Source: Xanthomonas bonasiae (GTDB lineage Bacteria; Pseudomonadota; Gammaproteobacteria; Xanthomonadales; Xanthomonadaceae). Taken from it: 64,000 nucleotides of DNA. The notes under the pieces were generated by a model that saw nothing but the letters and a program-made list of their open reading frames with translations, had not been told where the DNA came from and made no database searches. Both the position numbers and the translations under genes were made by a program. Shown piece after piece: positions 53,636 to 63,980 of this stretch. The stretch lies in NCBI RefSeq assembly GCF_017163705.1, contig NZ_JAFIWB010000015.1, positions 50,085 through 114,084 of the forward strand. Reading direction: 5' to 3'. Numbering within the stretch: position 1 is the first letter of the stretch; each line of letters opens with the position of its first letter.

Positions 53636-56257
53636 TCAGGGAACGGCGGCCAGCACGGCCACCGGGAAGTCGGCGAGCAGGTCCGCCACCGGCATCGAGG
53701 CCGATGCCGCGAGGTCGCGCCCGCTCAGCACGTTCCTGTACTGTGCCGCGGGCAGCGTCAGAAAGGTGTTACGCCAATCCAGTTGCGCGCGCAGCGGCGC
53801 CGCCGCATCCAGCGGTTGCGCCGCGGCGGTCAGGCGCGGCACCACCACCAGCAGGGTCTGGCCCTCGTGTTCGCGCGCGAAGCCGAGCACGTGTTGCGCG
53901 TACGGGCCCTGCGCCTGCAGCGGGCGATAGCGGCCATGCGCGAACAGCGCCGGATGCGCGCCGCGCAGGTGCAGCAGTTGCGCGGTCAGCCACGCCTTGA
54001 CGTGGCCGCTGTGCCAGTCGCGCAGCAGCGCCGACGGCGCGGTGGCGTCGTGCAGCCAGGCCTGGCGCAGCGCGTAGTCCACCGGGCGGCGGTTGTCGGG
54101 ATCGACCAGGGACAGGTCCCAGCCTTCGCTGCCCTGATACAGGTCGGGCACGCCGGGCACGCTCAGCCGCAGCGTGGTCTGCACCAGGCTGTTGAGCGCG
54201 CCGGCCGGGGCCAGCGCGGCCGCGGCCTGGGCCAGCGCCTCGCGCAGCGGCGCGCCGGCCGGCGCCAGCAGCGCCGCGTCCAGCAGTGCGCGCGCGCCGC
54301 GTTCGTAGGCCTCGTCCGGCCAGGTCCAGTAGGTGCGCAGCTTGGCCTCGCGGGCGGCCTTCAGCTGCCAGGCGCCGACGCGCTCGGCGTAGTCGGCCAG
54401 GCCGGCGGCATCGTCGCTGGCCAGTTCCAGCGGCCAGGCGGCGACCAGCATCTGCCACAGCATCAGCACGTCGCCGGGCAGCGGCGCGGCACTGCCGGCC
54501 GGCAACAGGTCGGCGGACAAGGCCTGGAAGCGCGCCACCCGTTCGGCCCACCACGGCGCCTGCGCGCTGAGCGCGGCCAGGCGCATGCGCACATCTTCGC
54601 CGCGCTTGTGGTCGTGGGTGGCGGTGGCCAGCAAAGCGCGCGGATGGTGCTGCGCGCGCGCGGCGTTGGCGGCGTGGAAGGCGTCCGGCGCCAGCGCGAA
54701 CACGTCCGGGTCGCTGCCGACCTCGTTGCGCGACAGCAGCACGCCGTGGCGATAGAACGCGGTGTCCTCGACCGACTTGGCGTTGAGCGGCGCCGACAGT
54801 TGTTCGATGCGCCGGCGCACGATGCGCCGCAGCGCGATCTGCGCCTTGCCGGTGCCGCGGCCGTCGCGGCTCCAGCGCTCGATCGCGTCGATCGCCGCGC
54901 ACACCCGCGGCTCGGCGCCGGCGCGCGCGTGCTGCGCGGCCTGCGCCAGGCGCGCCGCATCGGCTTCGTCCAGGCCATCCGGCCCGGCGTAGGTGCGGTA
55001 CACCTCGAAGTGCCGCAACAGCGCCATCAGGCCGCGCGCCAGCATCTGCGGGCTGAACTCGCGGGTGGCCGGGTCCAGGTGCGCGGCGGCGGCCAGCGCC
55101 TGCACGGTGCGCACGAATTCGGTCTGCAGCGACCCTTGCAGGATCTCGTCGCGCGCGGCGCGCTGTTCCTGGCCGAAGTCGCCGCTGCGGCCGGTCTCGC
55201 GGCGCCACAGCGCGGTCAGCGGTGCGGCGCCGGCCGGGTCGTGCAGCACGCCGGCGACCTGGTCCATGAAGTCGTAGCCGGTGCTGCCGTCGCACGGCCA
55301 GTCGCTGCGCAACGTCTCCTGCGGTGCCAGGATCTTCTCGATGTACAGCGCGATGCCGCCGGCGGCGATGCCGCGGCGGCGCCCGGCGCGGTCCAGCTGC
55401 GCGCGCAGGCGCTGCACGTAGCCGGTGGGATCGGCCAGGCCATCGACGTGGTCCACGCGCACGCCATCGAGATGGCCTTCGGCGACCAGCCGCAGCGGCA
55501 GTTCGTGCACCGCGGCGAACACGTCGTTCTGCTCCACGCGCAGTGCCGCCAGCGAGGTGATGTCGAAGAAGCGGCGGTAGTTGAGCATGTCGTTGCCGAC
55601 CCGCCACCAGGCCAGCCGGTAGCACTGGCGTTCGATCAGCCGATGCAGCGCGTCGTCGCCCAGCCGCGCGGCGTCGTTGAGCCGTGCCGCCCAGGCCTGG
55701 CGTGCGGCCGGCGGATCCTGGGCCACGGCGCCTTCCAGGCGGATCGGGAAGCGCTGGTCGTGGTGTTCCAGCTGCACCTCGCCGTCCTCGGCCACGCGCA
55801 GTTGCAGCGCGCCTTCGCTCAACGCCTGCGCGTAGGCGCGGTCCAGCACCGGCAGCCACAGCTTGCCGTCGCGTCCGGGCGCGCGCCAGTCGATGTCGAA
55901 CCAGCCGGCGTGGCGGCTGCGCCGGCCATGCTTGAGCACGTCCCACCACCATGGATTGGCCGCGTGCGCGGCCATGTGGTTGGGCACGATGTCCAGGACC
56001 AGGCCCATGCCGTGCGCGCGCACGCGCTCGGACAGGTGCAGCAGCGCGGGCTCGCCGCCGAGTTCGGGATTGACCTGGCGCGGATCGGTGACGTCGTAGC
56101 CGTGGGTGGAGCCGGGCACGGCGGTGCCGATCGGCGACAGGTACAGATGGCTGATGCCCAGGCCGGCGTAGTAGGGCACCTGCGCGGCGGCGTCGAGCAG
56201 GGTGAATCCGGCGTGCAGTTGCAGGCGCGCGGTGGCGCGCAGCGGAGTGAAGCTCAT
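53636..56257 (-). CDS. treY: Maltooligosyl trehalose synthase
   Basis: 873 residues of GH13 subfamily 26. It isomerises the reducing-end alpha-1,4 bond of maltodextrins to alpha,alpha-1,1. Conserved parts are TARLQLHAGFTLLDAAAQVPYYAGLGISHLYLSPI, VLDIVPNHMA, GVRVDHVDGLADP (nucleophile Asp), YIEKILAPQE (acid/base Glu) and FYRHGVLLSRNEVGSDP. The start overlaps the malQ stop (ATGA). The last 18 bases of its coding sequence recur in the gap after the stop (53614-53631 and 53648-53665), a 34-base tandem duplication. Confidence 0.95.
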   Translation of the reverse strand: MSFTPLRATARLQLHAGFTLLDAAAQVPYYAGLGISHLYLSPIGTAVPGSTHGYDVTDPRQVNPELGGEPALLHLSERVRAHGMGLVLDIVPNHMAAHAANPWWWDVLKHGRRSRHAGWFDIDWRAPGRDGKLWLPVLDRAYAQALSEGALQLRVAEDGEVQLEHHDQRFPIRLEGAVAQDPPAARQAWAARLNDAARLGDDALHRLIERQCYRLAWWRVGNDMLNYRRFFDITSLAALRVEQNDVFAAVHELPLRLVAEGHLDGVRVDHVDGLADPTGYVQRLRAQLDRAGRRRGIAAGGIALYIEKILAPQETLRSDWPCDGSTGYDFMDQVAGVLHDPAGAAPLTALWRRETGRSGDFGQEQRAARDEILQGSLQTEFVRTVQALAAAAHLDPATREFSPQMLARGLMALLRHFEVYRTYAGPDGLDEADAARLAQAAQHARAGAEPRVCAAIDAIERWSRDGRGTGKAQIALRRIVRRRIEQLSAPLNAKSVEDTAFYRHGVLLSRNEVGSDPDVFALAPDAFHAANAARAQHHPRALLATATHDHKRGEDVRMRLAALSAQAPWWAERVARFQALSADLLPAGSAAPLPGDVLMLWQMLVAAWPLELASDDAAGLADYAERVGAWQLKAAREAKLRTYWTWPDEAYERGARALLDAALLAPAGAPLREALAQAAAALAPAGALNSLVQTTLRLSVPGVPDLYQGSEGWDLSLVDPDNRRPVDYALRQAWLHDATAPSALLRDWHSGHVKAWLTAQLLHLRGAHPALFAHGRYRPLQAQGPYAQHVLGFAREHEGQTLLVVVPRLTAAAQPLDAAAPLRAQLDWRNTFLTLPAAQYRNVLSGRDLAASASMPVADLLADFPVAVLAAVP

Positions 56258-58209
56258 GTGTCGGTTCCTTGCGCGGCGGAGGCGGTGCGGCGCGCGTGCG
56301 CGAACGCCTCCAGGCGGGTGGCGAGCGGCGCGCCGGCGGCCGCCGTGTCCGCCGCCGGCAAGCGCCGGCGCCAGTTCGGGTGGCCATCGACGGTGCCGGG
56401 CAGATTGGGTTGCTGGTCCAGGCCCAGCGCGTCCTCGGCCGGCAGCAGCGCCAGCGGCGAGGGCGTGGCGGCGACGAAGCGCAGCGCATCCAGTTCGGGG
56501 TCGTGCGCCTGCGGCAGCGCTGCGGCGACGGCGGCGTCCATGCGCGCCACGTCGGCGATGCGGGCCAGATGGTCGGCGCGTTGCTGCGCGGCATCGGACA
56601 GCTGCAGGCGGTGGCGCCAGTCGATGTCCTCGCCGCGGCGCCAGCCGCGCAGCGTCGGCAGGTCGTGGGTGGTGGTGGTGGCGATCGCGTCGCCGCGCCA
56701 TTGCGCCGGCGCCAGGAACGCGCCCTTGGCGTCGCGGGTGAACAGCAGCACGTCGATGCCCATCACCCCGCGCTGCGACAGTTCGGCACGGATGCCGTCC
56801 GGCACCACGCCCAGGTCTTCGCCGATCACGAGCGCGCGGTGCCGCCACGATTCCAGCGCCAGCAGGCGCAGCAGGTCGTGCAGCGGATAGCGCAGGTACA
56901 CGCCATCGGCGGAACTGGCGCCGCGCGGGATCGTCCACAGCCGCAACAGGCCGAGGATGTGGTCGATGCGCACGCCGCCGCGGTCGCGCATCACCGCACG
57001 CAGCAGGTCGATGAACGGCGCGAAGCCGCTGGCGCGCAGCCCGGTCGGCGAATACCCGCCGATGCCCCAGGCCTGGCCGTCGCCGTTGAACGCATCCGGC
57101 GGCGCGCCCAGTTCCAGCCCGGCCAGCACCGCCTGCGGCCAGGCCGCGGCCTCGGCGCCGCCGGGATCGAAGCCCACCGCCAGGTCGGCGATCAGGCCGA
57201 TGCCCATGCCGGCATCGCGCGCGTGCCGCTGCACGCCGGCCCAGCTGCGCGCGGCCAGCCACTGCGCGAAGCTGTGCAGGGCCGGATCGGCATCGCCGAA
57301 ATCGCGCGCGGCGAACGCGGCGTAGTCGTGCAAGGCGGCGCCGCGTTCGTGCTGGAACGCGGCGAAATCGGCATGCAGCGCGGCGTCGGCCTGGGCGAAG
57401 TCGGCGTGCAGCTGGCGCAGCCACTGCCACTTCGCGACAGACGAGGCCGGCCAGTCGATCAGCGCGCGGGTCTGCGCTTCGGCGAAGGCCTGTTGCAGCC
57501 CGGCGGCCTGCAGGGCGCGCTGCGCCATGGCGGTACCGAGCACGCGTGCCGGGGCGGCCTGCAGCGGATCCAGGAAACGGCGGTCGCCCGGCGAATACGG
57601 GCTGTAGTGCGTGCCGATCGGCCGCGCCGCATGTACCGGGCTCAACGCGATCGCATCGCCGCCGGCACGCGCGATGCGCTCGGCCCAGGCGGCGACGCCG
57701 TCCGCATCGCCGATGCCGGCGTCGTCCGGGCCTTGCGCCGAATACACCTGCAGCGACAGGCCCCAGCGCCGCGGCGCGTCCTCGCCGACCGCCTCGGCGA
57801 CGCCGTAGCAACGCACCGGCGCCACCGCCAGCGTGGTGTGGCGGTCGCCGTGCTGCAGGGTCCAGTAGCCGTCGCGATCGATCGCAGCGAGGCGGCCCTG
57901 CGCATCGAAGCGGCCGTCACGGCGGCTGCCGTCCTCGTGCTCGAGCCGGTACGCCGCACCCGGCGTGCCGCCGGCGTCGATCGGCGTGCCGACGTCGGCG
58001 GTCAGCAGCGGCGCGGCGCTGCCGCCGCCGGCCTGCAGCTGGCGCAGGCTGTCGCGGCAGGCGGCATCGTCGCGTGCGTCCAGGCCGAGCGCACCGAGCA
58101 CGCTGCGCAGCGTGTCCGTGCCGACCGTGCGCGGCGTGTCGGATGCGTCGATCCAGTCGACCAGCAGGCCGGCGGCGGACGCCAGGGTGTGCAGGGGGGT
58201 ATCGGTCAT
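56254..58209 (-). CDS. malQ: 4-alpha-glucanotransferase (amylomaltase)
   Basis: 651 residues of GH77. It transfers glucan segments between maltodextrins. Catalytic motifs are GVRIDHILGLLRLW (nucleophile Asp), VIGEDLGVVP (acid/base Glu) and TTTHDLPTLRGW (third Asp). SLQVYSAQGPDDAGIGD matches the family N-terminal region of the barrel. The ATG at 58209 gives an N-terminus (MTDTPLHTLASAAGLLVDWIDASDTPRTV) like that of other proteobacterial MalQ. It overlaps treY by four bases. The 155-base gap before it from treZ has no gene. Confidence 0.95.
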   Translation of the reverse strand: MTDTPLHTLASAAGLLVDWIDASDTPRTVGTDTLRSVLGALGLDARDDAACRDSLRQLQAGGGSAAPLLTADVGTPIDAGGTPGAAYRLEHEDGSRRDGRFDAQGRLAAIDRDGYWTLQHGDRHTTLAVAPVRCYGVAEAVGEDAPRRWGLSLQVYSAQGPDDAGIGDADGVAAWAERIARAGGDAIALSPVHAARPIGTHYSPYSPGDRRFLDPLQAAPARVLGTAMAQRALQAAGLQQAFAEAQTRALIDWPASSVAKWQWLRQLHADFAQADAALHADFAAFQHERGAALHDYAAFAARDFGDADPALHSFAQWLAARSWAGVQRHARDAGMGIGLIADLAVGFDPGGAEAAAWPQAVLAGLELGAPPDAFNGDGQAWGIGGYSPTGLRASGFAPFIDLLRAVMRDRGGVRIDHILGLLRLWTIPRGASSADGVYLRYPLHDLLRLLALESWRHRALVIGEDLGVVPDGIRAELSQRGVMGIDVLLFTRDAKGAFLAPAQWRGDAIATTTTHDLPTLRGWRRGEDIDWRHRLQLSDAAQQRADHLARIADVARMDAAVAAALPQAHDPELDALRFVAATPSPLALLPAEDALGLDQQPNLPGTVDGHPNWRRRLPAADTAAAGAPLATRLEAFAHARRTASAAQGTDT

Positions 58210-58364
58210 GGGCGAGTCGGGGCCGCGGCAATGGGGGAAAGAAGGACGCACCGCCGTCGCCGCGCGCGCCGCGCACCTGTCAGGCAGGCGCACGCTCGCG
58301 GACGACGCACGGGAGGGGCAGCGTGCCGGAAGCGCTGTCGCGATGGCGTCGCGACAGCCCGCGC

Positions 58365-60161
58365 TCACGTGGCGGAACCGGCCCGGTAGCGGGCGACGAA
58401 GGCGTTCGGCGGCAGCTGCGCCGGATCGTCGCCGGCGTTTTCGGCATGGACCGTCGCGCCAGGCAGATCCAGCGCCACCGGCGTATCGCCGAAGTTGGCC
58501 GCCACGTGCCACTCGCCCCCGCCCAGGTTCCAGCCCGCGGCCACCGCCTTCGGCCCCAGCATGCGGGCGCCCACGGCGCGTGCCTGGGGCAACGCCGGTA
58601 CCAGATGCTGGCGGCGCAGCGCCATCAGCGCCACGAACCAGTCGCGCCAGCGCGCGCCGTCGCCGTGGGTGGCATCGCTGATGTCGGCGATGGACGCTGC
58701 GAACGTGCTCGGCGCGTTCGGGTCGGGAATGGTCGCGCGCTGCTCAGGATCGGCGAACGCGGCGAAATGCGCGAACTCGCGGCGCCGGCCTTCGCGCACC
58801 GCCTCGTCCAGCGGCGGCGCGAAGTCGGTGAAGAACAGGAACGGGGTGCGGCTGCCCCACGGCTCGCCCATGAAGAACAGCGGGATCATCGGGGTCAGCG
58901 CGGTCAGCGCCAGCGCCGCGCGCAGCGCCGGCTCGGACACCTGGGTGATCAGCCGGTCGCCGCGCGCGCGGTTGCCGATCTGGTCGTGGTTCTGCGCGAA
59001 GATCACGAACTTGTGCGGCGGCAGCTGCGCGCTCGGTTCGCCGCGCGCATGCCCGCGGTGGTCGGCCTGGCCCTGGTAGGCGAAGCCTTCGCCCAGCACC
59101 CGCGCCAGATGCTGCGCCGGCGCGTCGGCGAAGCCGGCGTAGTAGCCCTCGTCCTCGCCGGTCAGCAGCACGTGCAGGCTGTTGTGGAAATCGTCGTCCC
59201 ATTGCGCGCTGTAGCCGCGCTCCAGCACGCCGGCCTGGTTGGCCTCGTTCTCCAGCACCAGATGCACGTGGCGCCCGGCCGGCACGCTGGCCATGATCGC
59301 CTCGCGCAGCGTGTCCAGGAACGCGTTCGGCACGATCGCGTGCACCGCGTCCAGGCGCAGGCCGTCGAAGCGGTACTCGTGCAGCCACATCAGCGCGTTG
59401 TCGATGAAGTAGCGCTGCACCGGCGCGAGCCGGAAGTCGATCGCCGCGCCCCACGGGGTCGGCGCGTCTTCGCGGAAGAACGCCGAGGCGTACTGGCCGA
59501 GGTAGTTGCCGTCCGGGCCGAAGTGGTTGTAGACCACGTCCAGGAACACGCTCAGGCCCAGCCCGTGGGCCTCGTCGATCAGCGCCTTGAGTTCGTCCGG
59601 ATGGCCGTAGGCCGCGGCCGGCGCGTACGGCAGCACGCCGTCGTAGCCCCAGTTGTGGCGGCCGGGGAACGCGGCCAGCGGCATCAGTTCGATCGCGGTG
59701 ACGCCCAGCGCCGCCAGCGTCCGCAACTGCGCGCGCAACCCGGCGTAGCCGCCGCAGGCGCCCACGTGCAGTTCGTAGAACACCGTTTCCGCCCACGGCC
59801 GGCCGCGCCAGGCGGCGTGCTGCCAGCGATAGCCGTCGCTGGCCAGCACCGCGCTGGCGCCGTGCACGCCGTCGGGCTGCCAGCGCGAGGCCGGGTCCGG
59901 CACCGGTTCGCCGCCGTCGATCGCGTAGCGGTAGCGGGTGCCGGCGGCGCAGGCGATGGTCGCGGCGAAATAGCCGTCCGCGGCCGCGGCCAGCGGCTGC
60001 CGGCTGCCGTCGTCGAACACGATGTCGACGCTGCTCGCGTCCGGTGCCCACAGCACGAAGGCGACTGCGCCGTCGGCGGTGGGCCAGGCGCCCTGGCGCA
60101 GTGCCGCGGGCGAAGCGGTTGCCGCGTCGCCGGTTGGCGTTGCGCTCGTTGCGATGTTCAA
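58365..60161 (-). CDS. treZ: Malto-oligosyltrehalose trehalohydrolase
   Basis: 598 residues of GH13 subfamily 10. It releases trehalose from maltooligosyl-trehalose made by TreY. An N-terminal CBM48-like part (AVAFVLWAPDASSVDIVFDDG) precedes the barrel: DVVYNHFGPDGNYL, GLRLDAVHAI (nucleophile Asp), LVLENEANQ (acid/base Glu) and FAQNHDQIGNRARGD (third Asp). The start is a TTG at 60161: no ATG or GTG is in frame near the fold start, and GGAG inside the end of glgB lies seven bases upstream. The gene begins one base after the glgB stop. Confidence 0.94.
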   Translation of the reverse strand: MNIATSATPTGDAATASPAALRQGAWPTADGAVAFVLWAPDASSVDIVFDDGSRQPLAAAADGYFAATIACAAGTRYRYAIDGGEPVPDPASRWQPDGVHGASAVLASDGYRWQHAAWRGRPWAETVFYELHVGACGGYAGLRAQLRTLAALGVTAIELMPLAAFPGRHNWGYDGVLPYAPAAAYGHPDELKALIDEAHGLGLSVFLDVVYNHFGPDGNYLGQYASAFFREDAPTPWGAAIDFRLAPVQRYFIDNALMWLHEYRFDGLRLDAVHAIVPNAFLDTLREAIMASVPAGRHVHLVLENEANQAGVLERGYSAQWDDDFHNSLHVLLTGEDEGYYAGFADAPAQHLARVLGEGFAYQGQADHRGHARGEPSAQLPPHKFVIFAQNHDQIGNRARGDRLITQVSEPALRAALALTALTPMIPLFFMGEPWGSRTPFLFFTDFAPPLDEAVREGRRREFAHFAAFADPEQRATIPDPNAPSTFAASIADISDATHGDGARWRDWFVALMALRRQHLVPALPQARAVGARMLGPKAVAAGWNLGGGEWHVAANFGDTPVALDLPGATVHAENAGDDPAQLPPNAFVARYRAGSAT

Positions 60162-60162
60162 G

Positions 60163-62412
60163 TCAATGCTCCGCTTGCAACCAGAGGGTGGACAGCGGCG
60201 GCAAGGTCAGCGCCAGCGATTGCGCGTGCCCGTGCATCGGCTGCGCGATGCTGCGCAAGGCGCCGCCGTTGCCCTGGTTGGAGCCGCCGTAGTGGCCGCT
60301 GTCGGTGTTGAGGATTTCGCGCCACAGCCCGCCGCGCGGCACGCCCAGGCGGTAGTCGTGATGCACGTTCGGGGTGAAATTGCTCACCGCCAGCAGCGGC
60401 GGCGCGCCGCCTGCGCGGTCGTGGCGCACGAAGGCGAACACGCTGTTGCGGTGGTCGTCGGCCACGCTCCATTCGAAGCCTTCCGCCGCGCGGTCGCTGC
60501 GGTACAGCGCCGGCAGCGCGCGCAGCTGGCGGTTGAGGTCGCCGACCAGCCGCGCCACGCCGCGATGCTCCGGGCGCTGCGCCTGCGCCCAGTCGAGCGC
60601 GCGGTCGTGGTCCCATTCCTGCCACTGCCCGAACTCGCCGCCCATGAACAGCAGCTTGCGTCCCGGGTGCGCCCACATGAAGGCCAGATAGGCGCGCAGG
60701 TTGGCGAAGCGCTGCCAGGTGTCGCCGGGCATCTTCGCCAGCAACGAACCCTTGCCGTGCACCACTTCGTCGTGCGACAGCGGCAGCACGAAGTGCTCGG
60801 AGAACGCGTACACCAGGCCGAAACTCATCTCGCTGTGGTGGTGCTGGCGGTGGATGGGATCGCGCCGCATGTAGCTGAGCGTGTCGTGCATCCAGCCCAT
60901 GTTCCACTTGTGGCTGAAACCCAGCCCGCCCTGCTCCGGCGGTGCGGTCACGCCCGGCCAGGCGGTGGATTCCTCGGCGATCACCCGCACCCCGGGGAAG
61001 CGTTGCGCGATCTCGGCGTTGAGCCGGCGCAGGAACGCGATCGCCTCCAGGTTCTCGCGCCCGCCCTGGGCATTGGGCACCCATTCGCCCTCGTTGCGGC
61101 CGTAGTCGCGGTACAGCATCGCCGCCACCGCATCCACGCGCAGGCCGTCGACGTGGAAGCGCTCGATCCATTCCAGCGCGCTGCCGATCAGGTAGGCGAC
61201 CACTTCGGCGCGGCCGTAGTTGTAGATCAGCGTGTTCCACTCGCGGTGCACGCCTTCGCGCGGATCGGCGTGTTCGTACAGCGCGGTGCCGTCGAAGCGC
61301 TGCAGGCCGTGCGCGTCGTCGGGAAAGTGCGCGCCGACCCAGTCCAGGAGCACCCCGATCCCGGCCTGGTGGCAGGCATCGACGAAGCGCGCGAAACCGT
61401 CCGCGTCGCCGTGCCGCGCGGTCGGCGCGTACAGGCCCAGCGGCTGGTAGCCCCAGGAGCCGCCGAACGGATATTCGGTGATCGGCAGCAGTTCGATATG
61501 GGTGAAGCCCAGTTCCTGCACGTAGGGGATCAGCTGCGCGGCCAGCGCGTCCCACTGCAACGGCTGGCCGTGCGCGTCGTGGCGCCAGGAGCCGGCGTGC
61601 AGCTCGTAGATGCTCATCGGCTGCGCGGCACCGGCGCGGGTTTCGCGCTGCGCCAGCCAGGCCGAGTCGTGCCAGGCGAAATCGGCGGCGCTGGGCACCA
61701 CCGACGCGGTGTCCGGCGCGCGCGTGCTGTGGCGGGCGACCGGGTCGGCCTTGCGCGGCAGCGGCGTGCCGTCGGCGTCGAGGATCTCGTATTGGTAGTG
61801 CTCGCCGCCGCGCAGCCCGGGCACGAACAGTTCCCAGACGCCGGCCTGGCGATGCAGGCGCAGCGGATGGCGGCGGCCGTCCCAGCCGTTGAAGTCGCCG
61901 ACCAGCGCGACCCGCCGCGCATGCGGCGCCCACACCGCGAAGCGCACCCCGTCGACCGTGCCGATACGGGTGTGGTGCGCGCCCAGCGCGGTGCGCAGCG
62001 CGGCGCCGTCGCCCTCGGCCATGCCCTGCAGCCAGGCCTCGTCCAGCACCGGGCCGAACGCGTAGGGGTCGTCGATTTCCTGCACGGCGTCCGGCCACAC
62101 GATGCGCAGCCGATAGGCCGTCGTGGTCTTCAGTTCGCCTTCGAACACGCCTTCGGCCTCCGGGTGCGCGCGCATCCGCGCCACCAGTTTGCCGTTGCCG
62201 TCGAGCAGGCCCAGCGCATCGGCGCCCGGGACCAGCGCGCGCACCCGGATCGTGCCGTTCTCGTCGGCGTGCGGGCCCAGCCAGGCGAACGCGTCCACCG
62301 CTTCGCCGCGCGCCAGCGCCTGCAGGGCGAGGCGTTCGCGTTCGTCGTTCGCCGCTTCCAGCGGCGCGTCCCACACCGGGATCGCGTCCGGCGCCTGTTC
62401 CCGTTCGCTCAT
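60163..62412 (-). CDS. glgB: 1,4-alpha-glucan branching enzyme
   Basis: 749 residues of GH13 subfamily 9, a full-length two-CBM48 form. Domains: N-terminal CBM48-like (about 30-130), second CBM48 (about 130-240; [27 protein letters not shown]), barrel with [23 protein letters not shown] (nucleophile Asp), [10 protein letters not shown] (acid/base Glu) and [15 protein letters not shown] (third Asp), and a C-terminal beta domain. It makes alpha-1,6 branches in glycogen. Overlaps glgA by four bases (ATGA) and is followed by treZ after one base. Confidence 0.96.
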   Translation of the reverse strand: MSEREQAPDAIPVWDAPLEAANDERERLALQALARGEAVDAFAWLGPHADENGTIRVRALVPGADALGLLDGNGKLVARMRAHPEAEGVFEGELKTTTAYRLRIVWPDAVQEIDDPYAFGPVLDEAWLQGMAEGDGAALRTALGAHHTRIGTVDGVRFAVWAPHARRVALVGDFNGWDGRRHPLRLHRQAGVWELFVPGLRGGEHYQYEILDADGTPLPRKADPVARHSTRAPDTASVVPSAADFAWHDSAWLAQRETRAGAAQPMSIYELHAGSWRHDAHGQPLQWDALAAQLIPYVQELGFTHIELLPITEYPFGGSWGYQPLGLYAPTARHGDADGFARFVDACHQAGIGVLLDWVGAHFPDDAHGLQRFDGTALYEHADPREGVHREWNTLIYNYGRAEVVAYLIGSALEWIERFHVDGLRVDAVAAMLYRDYGRNEGEWVPNAQGGRENLEAIAFLRRLNAEIAQRFPGVRVIAEESTAWPGVTAPPEQGGLGFSHKWNMGWMHDTLSYMRRDPIHRQHHHSEMSFGLVYAFSEHFVLPLSHDEVVHGKGSLLAKMPGDTWQRFANLRAYLAFMWAHPGRKLLFMGGEFGQWQEWDHDRALDWAQAQRPEHRGVARLVGDLNRQLRALPALYRSDRAAEGFEWSVADDHRNSVFAFVRHDRAGGAPPLLAVSNFTPNVHHDYRLGVPRGGLWREILNTDSGHYGGSNQGNGGALRSIAQPMHGHAQSLALTLPPLSTLWLQAEH

Positions 62413-63980
62413 GCCACCGCCGGCGATAGCGGAGCGGTGCGGTCGTACAGGGCCATGTACTTGCGTCCGGCCAGGTCCCAGCCGCTGGGCCGCAGCATCG
62501 CCGCGCGGCGCATCGCCTGCAGCAGGCCCGGCAGGCGGAAGGTGCGGAACACCCGCTGCAGGCAGCGGCGCAGGCCGTCGGCGGAGGGCTCCTCGAACAG
62601 GAAGCCGGTCACGCCATCGTCCACGGTATCGATCAGGCCGCCGGTGGCGTGCGCGATCGGCAGGCTGCCGAAGCGCTGCGCGTACATCTGGCTCAGCCCG
62701 CAGGGTTCGAAGCGCGACGGCATCAGCAGGAAGTCCGAACCGGCGAACATGCGCCGCGCCAAGCGCTCCTCGAAGCCGATATGGGCGCCGACATGGCCGG
62801 GGAAGCGCCGCGCCAGCGCCGCCACCGCCTGCTCGATCTGCGGCTCGCCGCCGCCGATCACCACGATCTGGCCGCCGGCGGCGACGATCTGCGGCGCCAC
62901 CTCGCAGATCATGTCCAGGCCTTTCTGGTGCACCAGCCGCGACACCACCGCGAACAGCGGGCCGTCGCTGTCGATCAGGCCGAACGCGCGGCGCACCTGG
63001 GCGGCGTTCTCGCGCTTGCCCTGGACCTGGTCGATGCCGAAATGGGTGTGCAGATGGTCGTCGGTGCGCGGGTCCCAGCTGGCGTCGATGCCGTTGACGA
63101 TGCCGCTGAGGCGGCCGCTGGCGGCATGCCGGGCCAGCAGCGTGTCCAGGCCGCAGCCCTGCGCCGGTCCGGTGATCTGCGCGGCGTAGCTGACGCTGAC
63201 CGTGTTGACGTGGTCGGCGTGGACAATGCCGGCGCGCAGGAACGACATCTGCCCGTAGAACTCCAGGTCCTGCAGGCCGTTGTCGGGGATGCCCAGCGTG
63301 CCGGCCATCGCGTACGGGAACAGGCCCTGGTAGGCCAGGTTGTGGATGGTCAGCAGGCACGGCGTGTTGCCGCCGGACCAGCGCACATAGGCGGCGGCCA
63401 GCGCGCACGGCCAGTCGTTGAGATGCAGCAGGTCCGGATTCCAGTCCAGCCCGGCGCGGCCGCCGGCGATCTGCGCGGCGGCGTGCGACAGCGTGGCGAA
63501 GCGCAGCGCATTGTCTTCCCAGTCGCGGCCTTCGCTGGACACGTAGGGCGAACCCTGGCGCTCGAACAGCTGCGGGCACAGCAGCACGTACACGCACAGG
63601 CCGTCCGGCCGGTCCGCGCGGCCCAGCGCGCAGGCCGGCAGCCCGGCGTGGGCGGCGACGTGGCCGACGATCTCCAGCGGACCGGTCTTGCGCAGCACCG
63701 CCGGGTAGCCGGGGATCAGCACCCGGATGTCGCAGCTGCCGCGCAGCGCGCGCGGCAGCGCCGCGGCGACGTCGCCCAGGCCGCCGGCCTTGATGAAGTC
63801 GGCCATTTCCGAGGTCACGAACAGGCTGGCGCGGCGCGGCGCCGGCTGCAGCTTGACGGTGACCTCGGCGGTGCGGATGAAGCGTCCGCGCGCATCGCGG
63901 TGGCGGCGCCGGGGCGCGCGCAGCACCGGGTGGGTGTCGCGTTGTCTATCGGGCAGATCGGCGGGCGGGGGAGGCGACAT
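62409..63980 (-). CDS. glgA: Glycogen synthase (ADP-glucose), GT5
   Basis: 523 residues. It extends alpha-1,4-glucan from ADP-glucose. The KAGGLGD motif starts at Lys64, whereas in E. coli GlgA it is near residue 15, so about 49 extra polar, Arg/Pro-rich residues precede the fold ([15 protein letters not shown]..). No better-placed start was found inside them. The C-terminal Rossmann domain has [13 protein letters not shown] and [18 protein letters not shown], the Glu-x7-Glu-type region. It is the first gene seen of the minus-strand glg/tre operon. Its promoter lies beyond the right edge, as only 20 bases remain. Confidence 0.95.
   Translation of the reverse strand: MSPPPPADLPDRQRDTHPVLRAPRRRHRDARGRFIRTAEVTVKLQPAPRRASLFVTSEMADFIKAGGLGDVAAALPRALRGSCDIRVLIPGYPAVLRKTGPLEIVGHVAAHAGLPACALGRADRPDGLCVYVLLCPQLFERQGSPYVSSEGRDWEDNALRFATLSHAAAQIAGGRAGLDWNPDLLHLNDWPCALAAAYVRWSGGNTPCLLTIHNLAYQGLFPYAMAGTLGIPDNGLQDLEFYGQMSFLRAGIVHADHVNTVSVSYAAQITGPAQGCGLDTLLARHAASGRLSGIVNGIDASWDPRTDDHLHTHFGIDQVQGKRENAAQVRRAFGLIDSDGPLFAVVSRLVHQKGLDMICEVAPQIVAAGGQIVVIGGGEPQIEQAVAALARRFPGHVGAHIGFEERLARRMFAGSDFLLMPSRFEPCGLSQMYAQRFGSLPIAHATGGLIDTVDDGVTGFLFEEPSADGLRRCLQRVFRTFRLPGLLQAMRRAAMLRPSGWDLAGRKYMALYDRTAPLSPAVA

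Noticed and set aside
53549..56890. 1113-residue plus-strand frame opposite treY
   Set aside because: Shadow frame produced by high third-position G+C of treY; no domain.
60022..63189. 1055-residue plus-strand frame opposite glgB
   Set aside because: Same reason; glgB and treZ on the minus strand carry all catalytic motifs.
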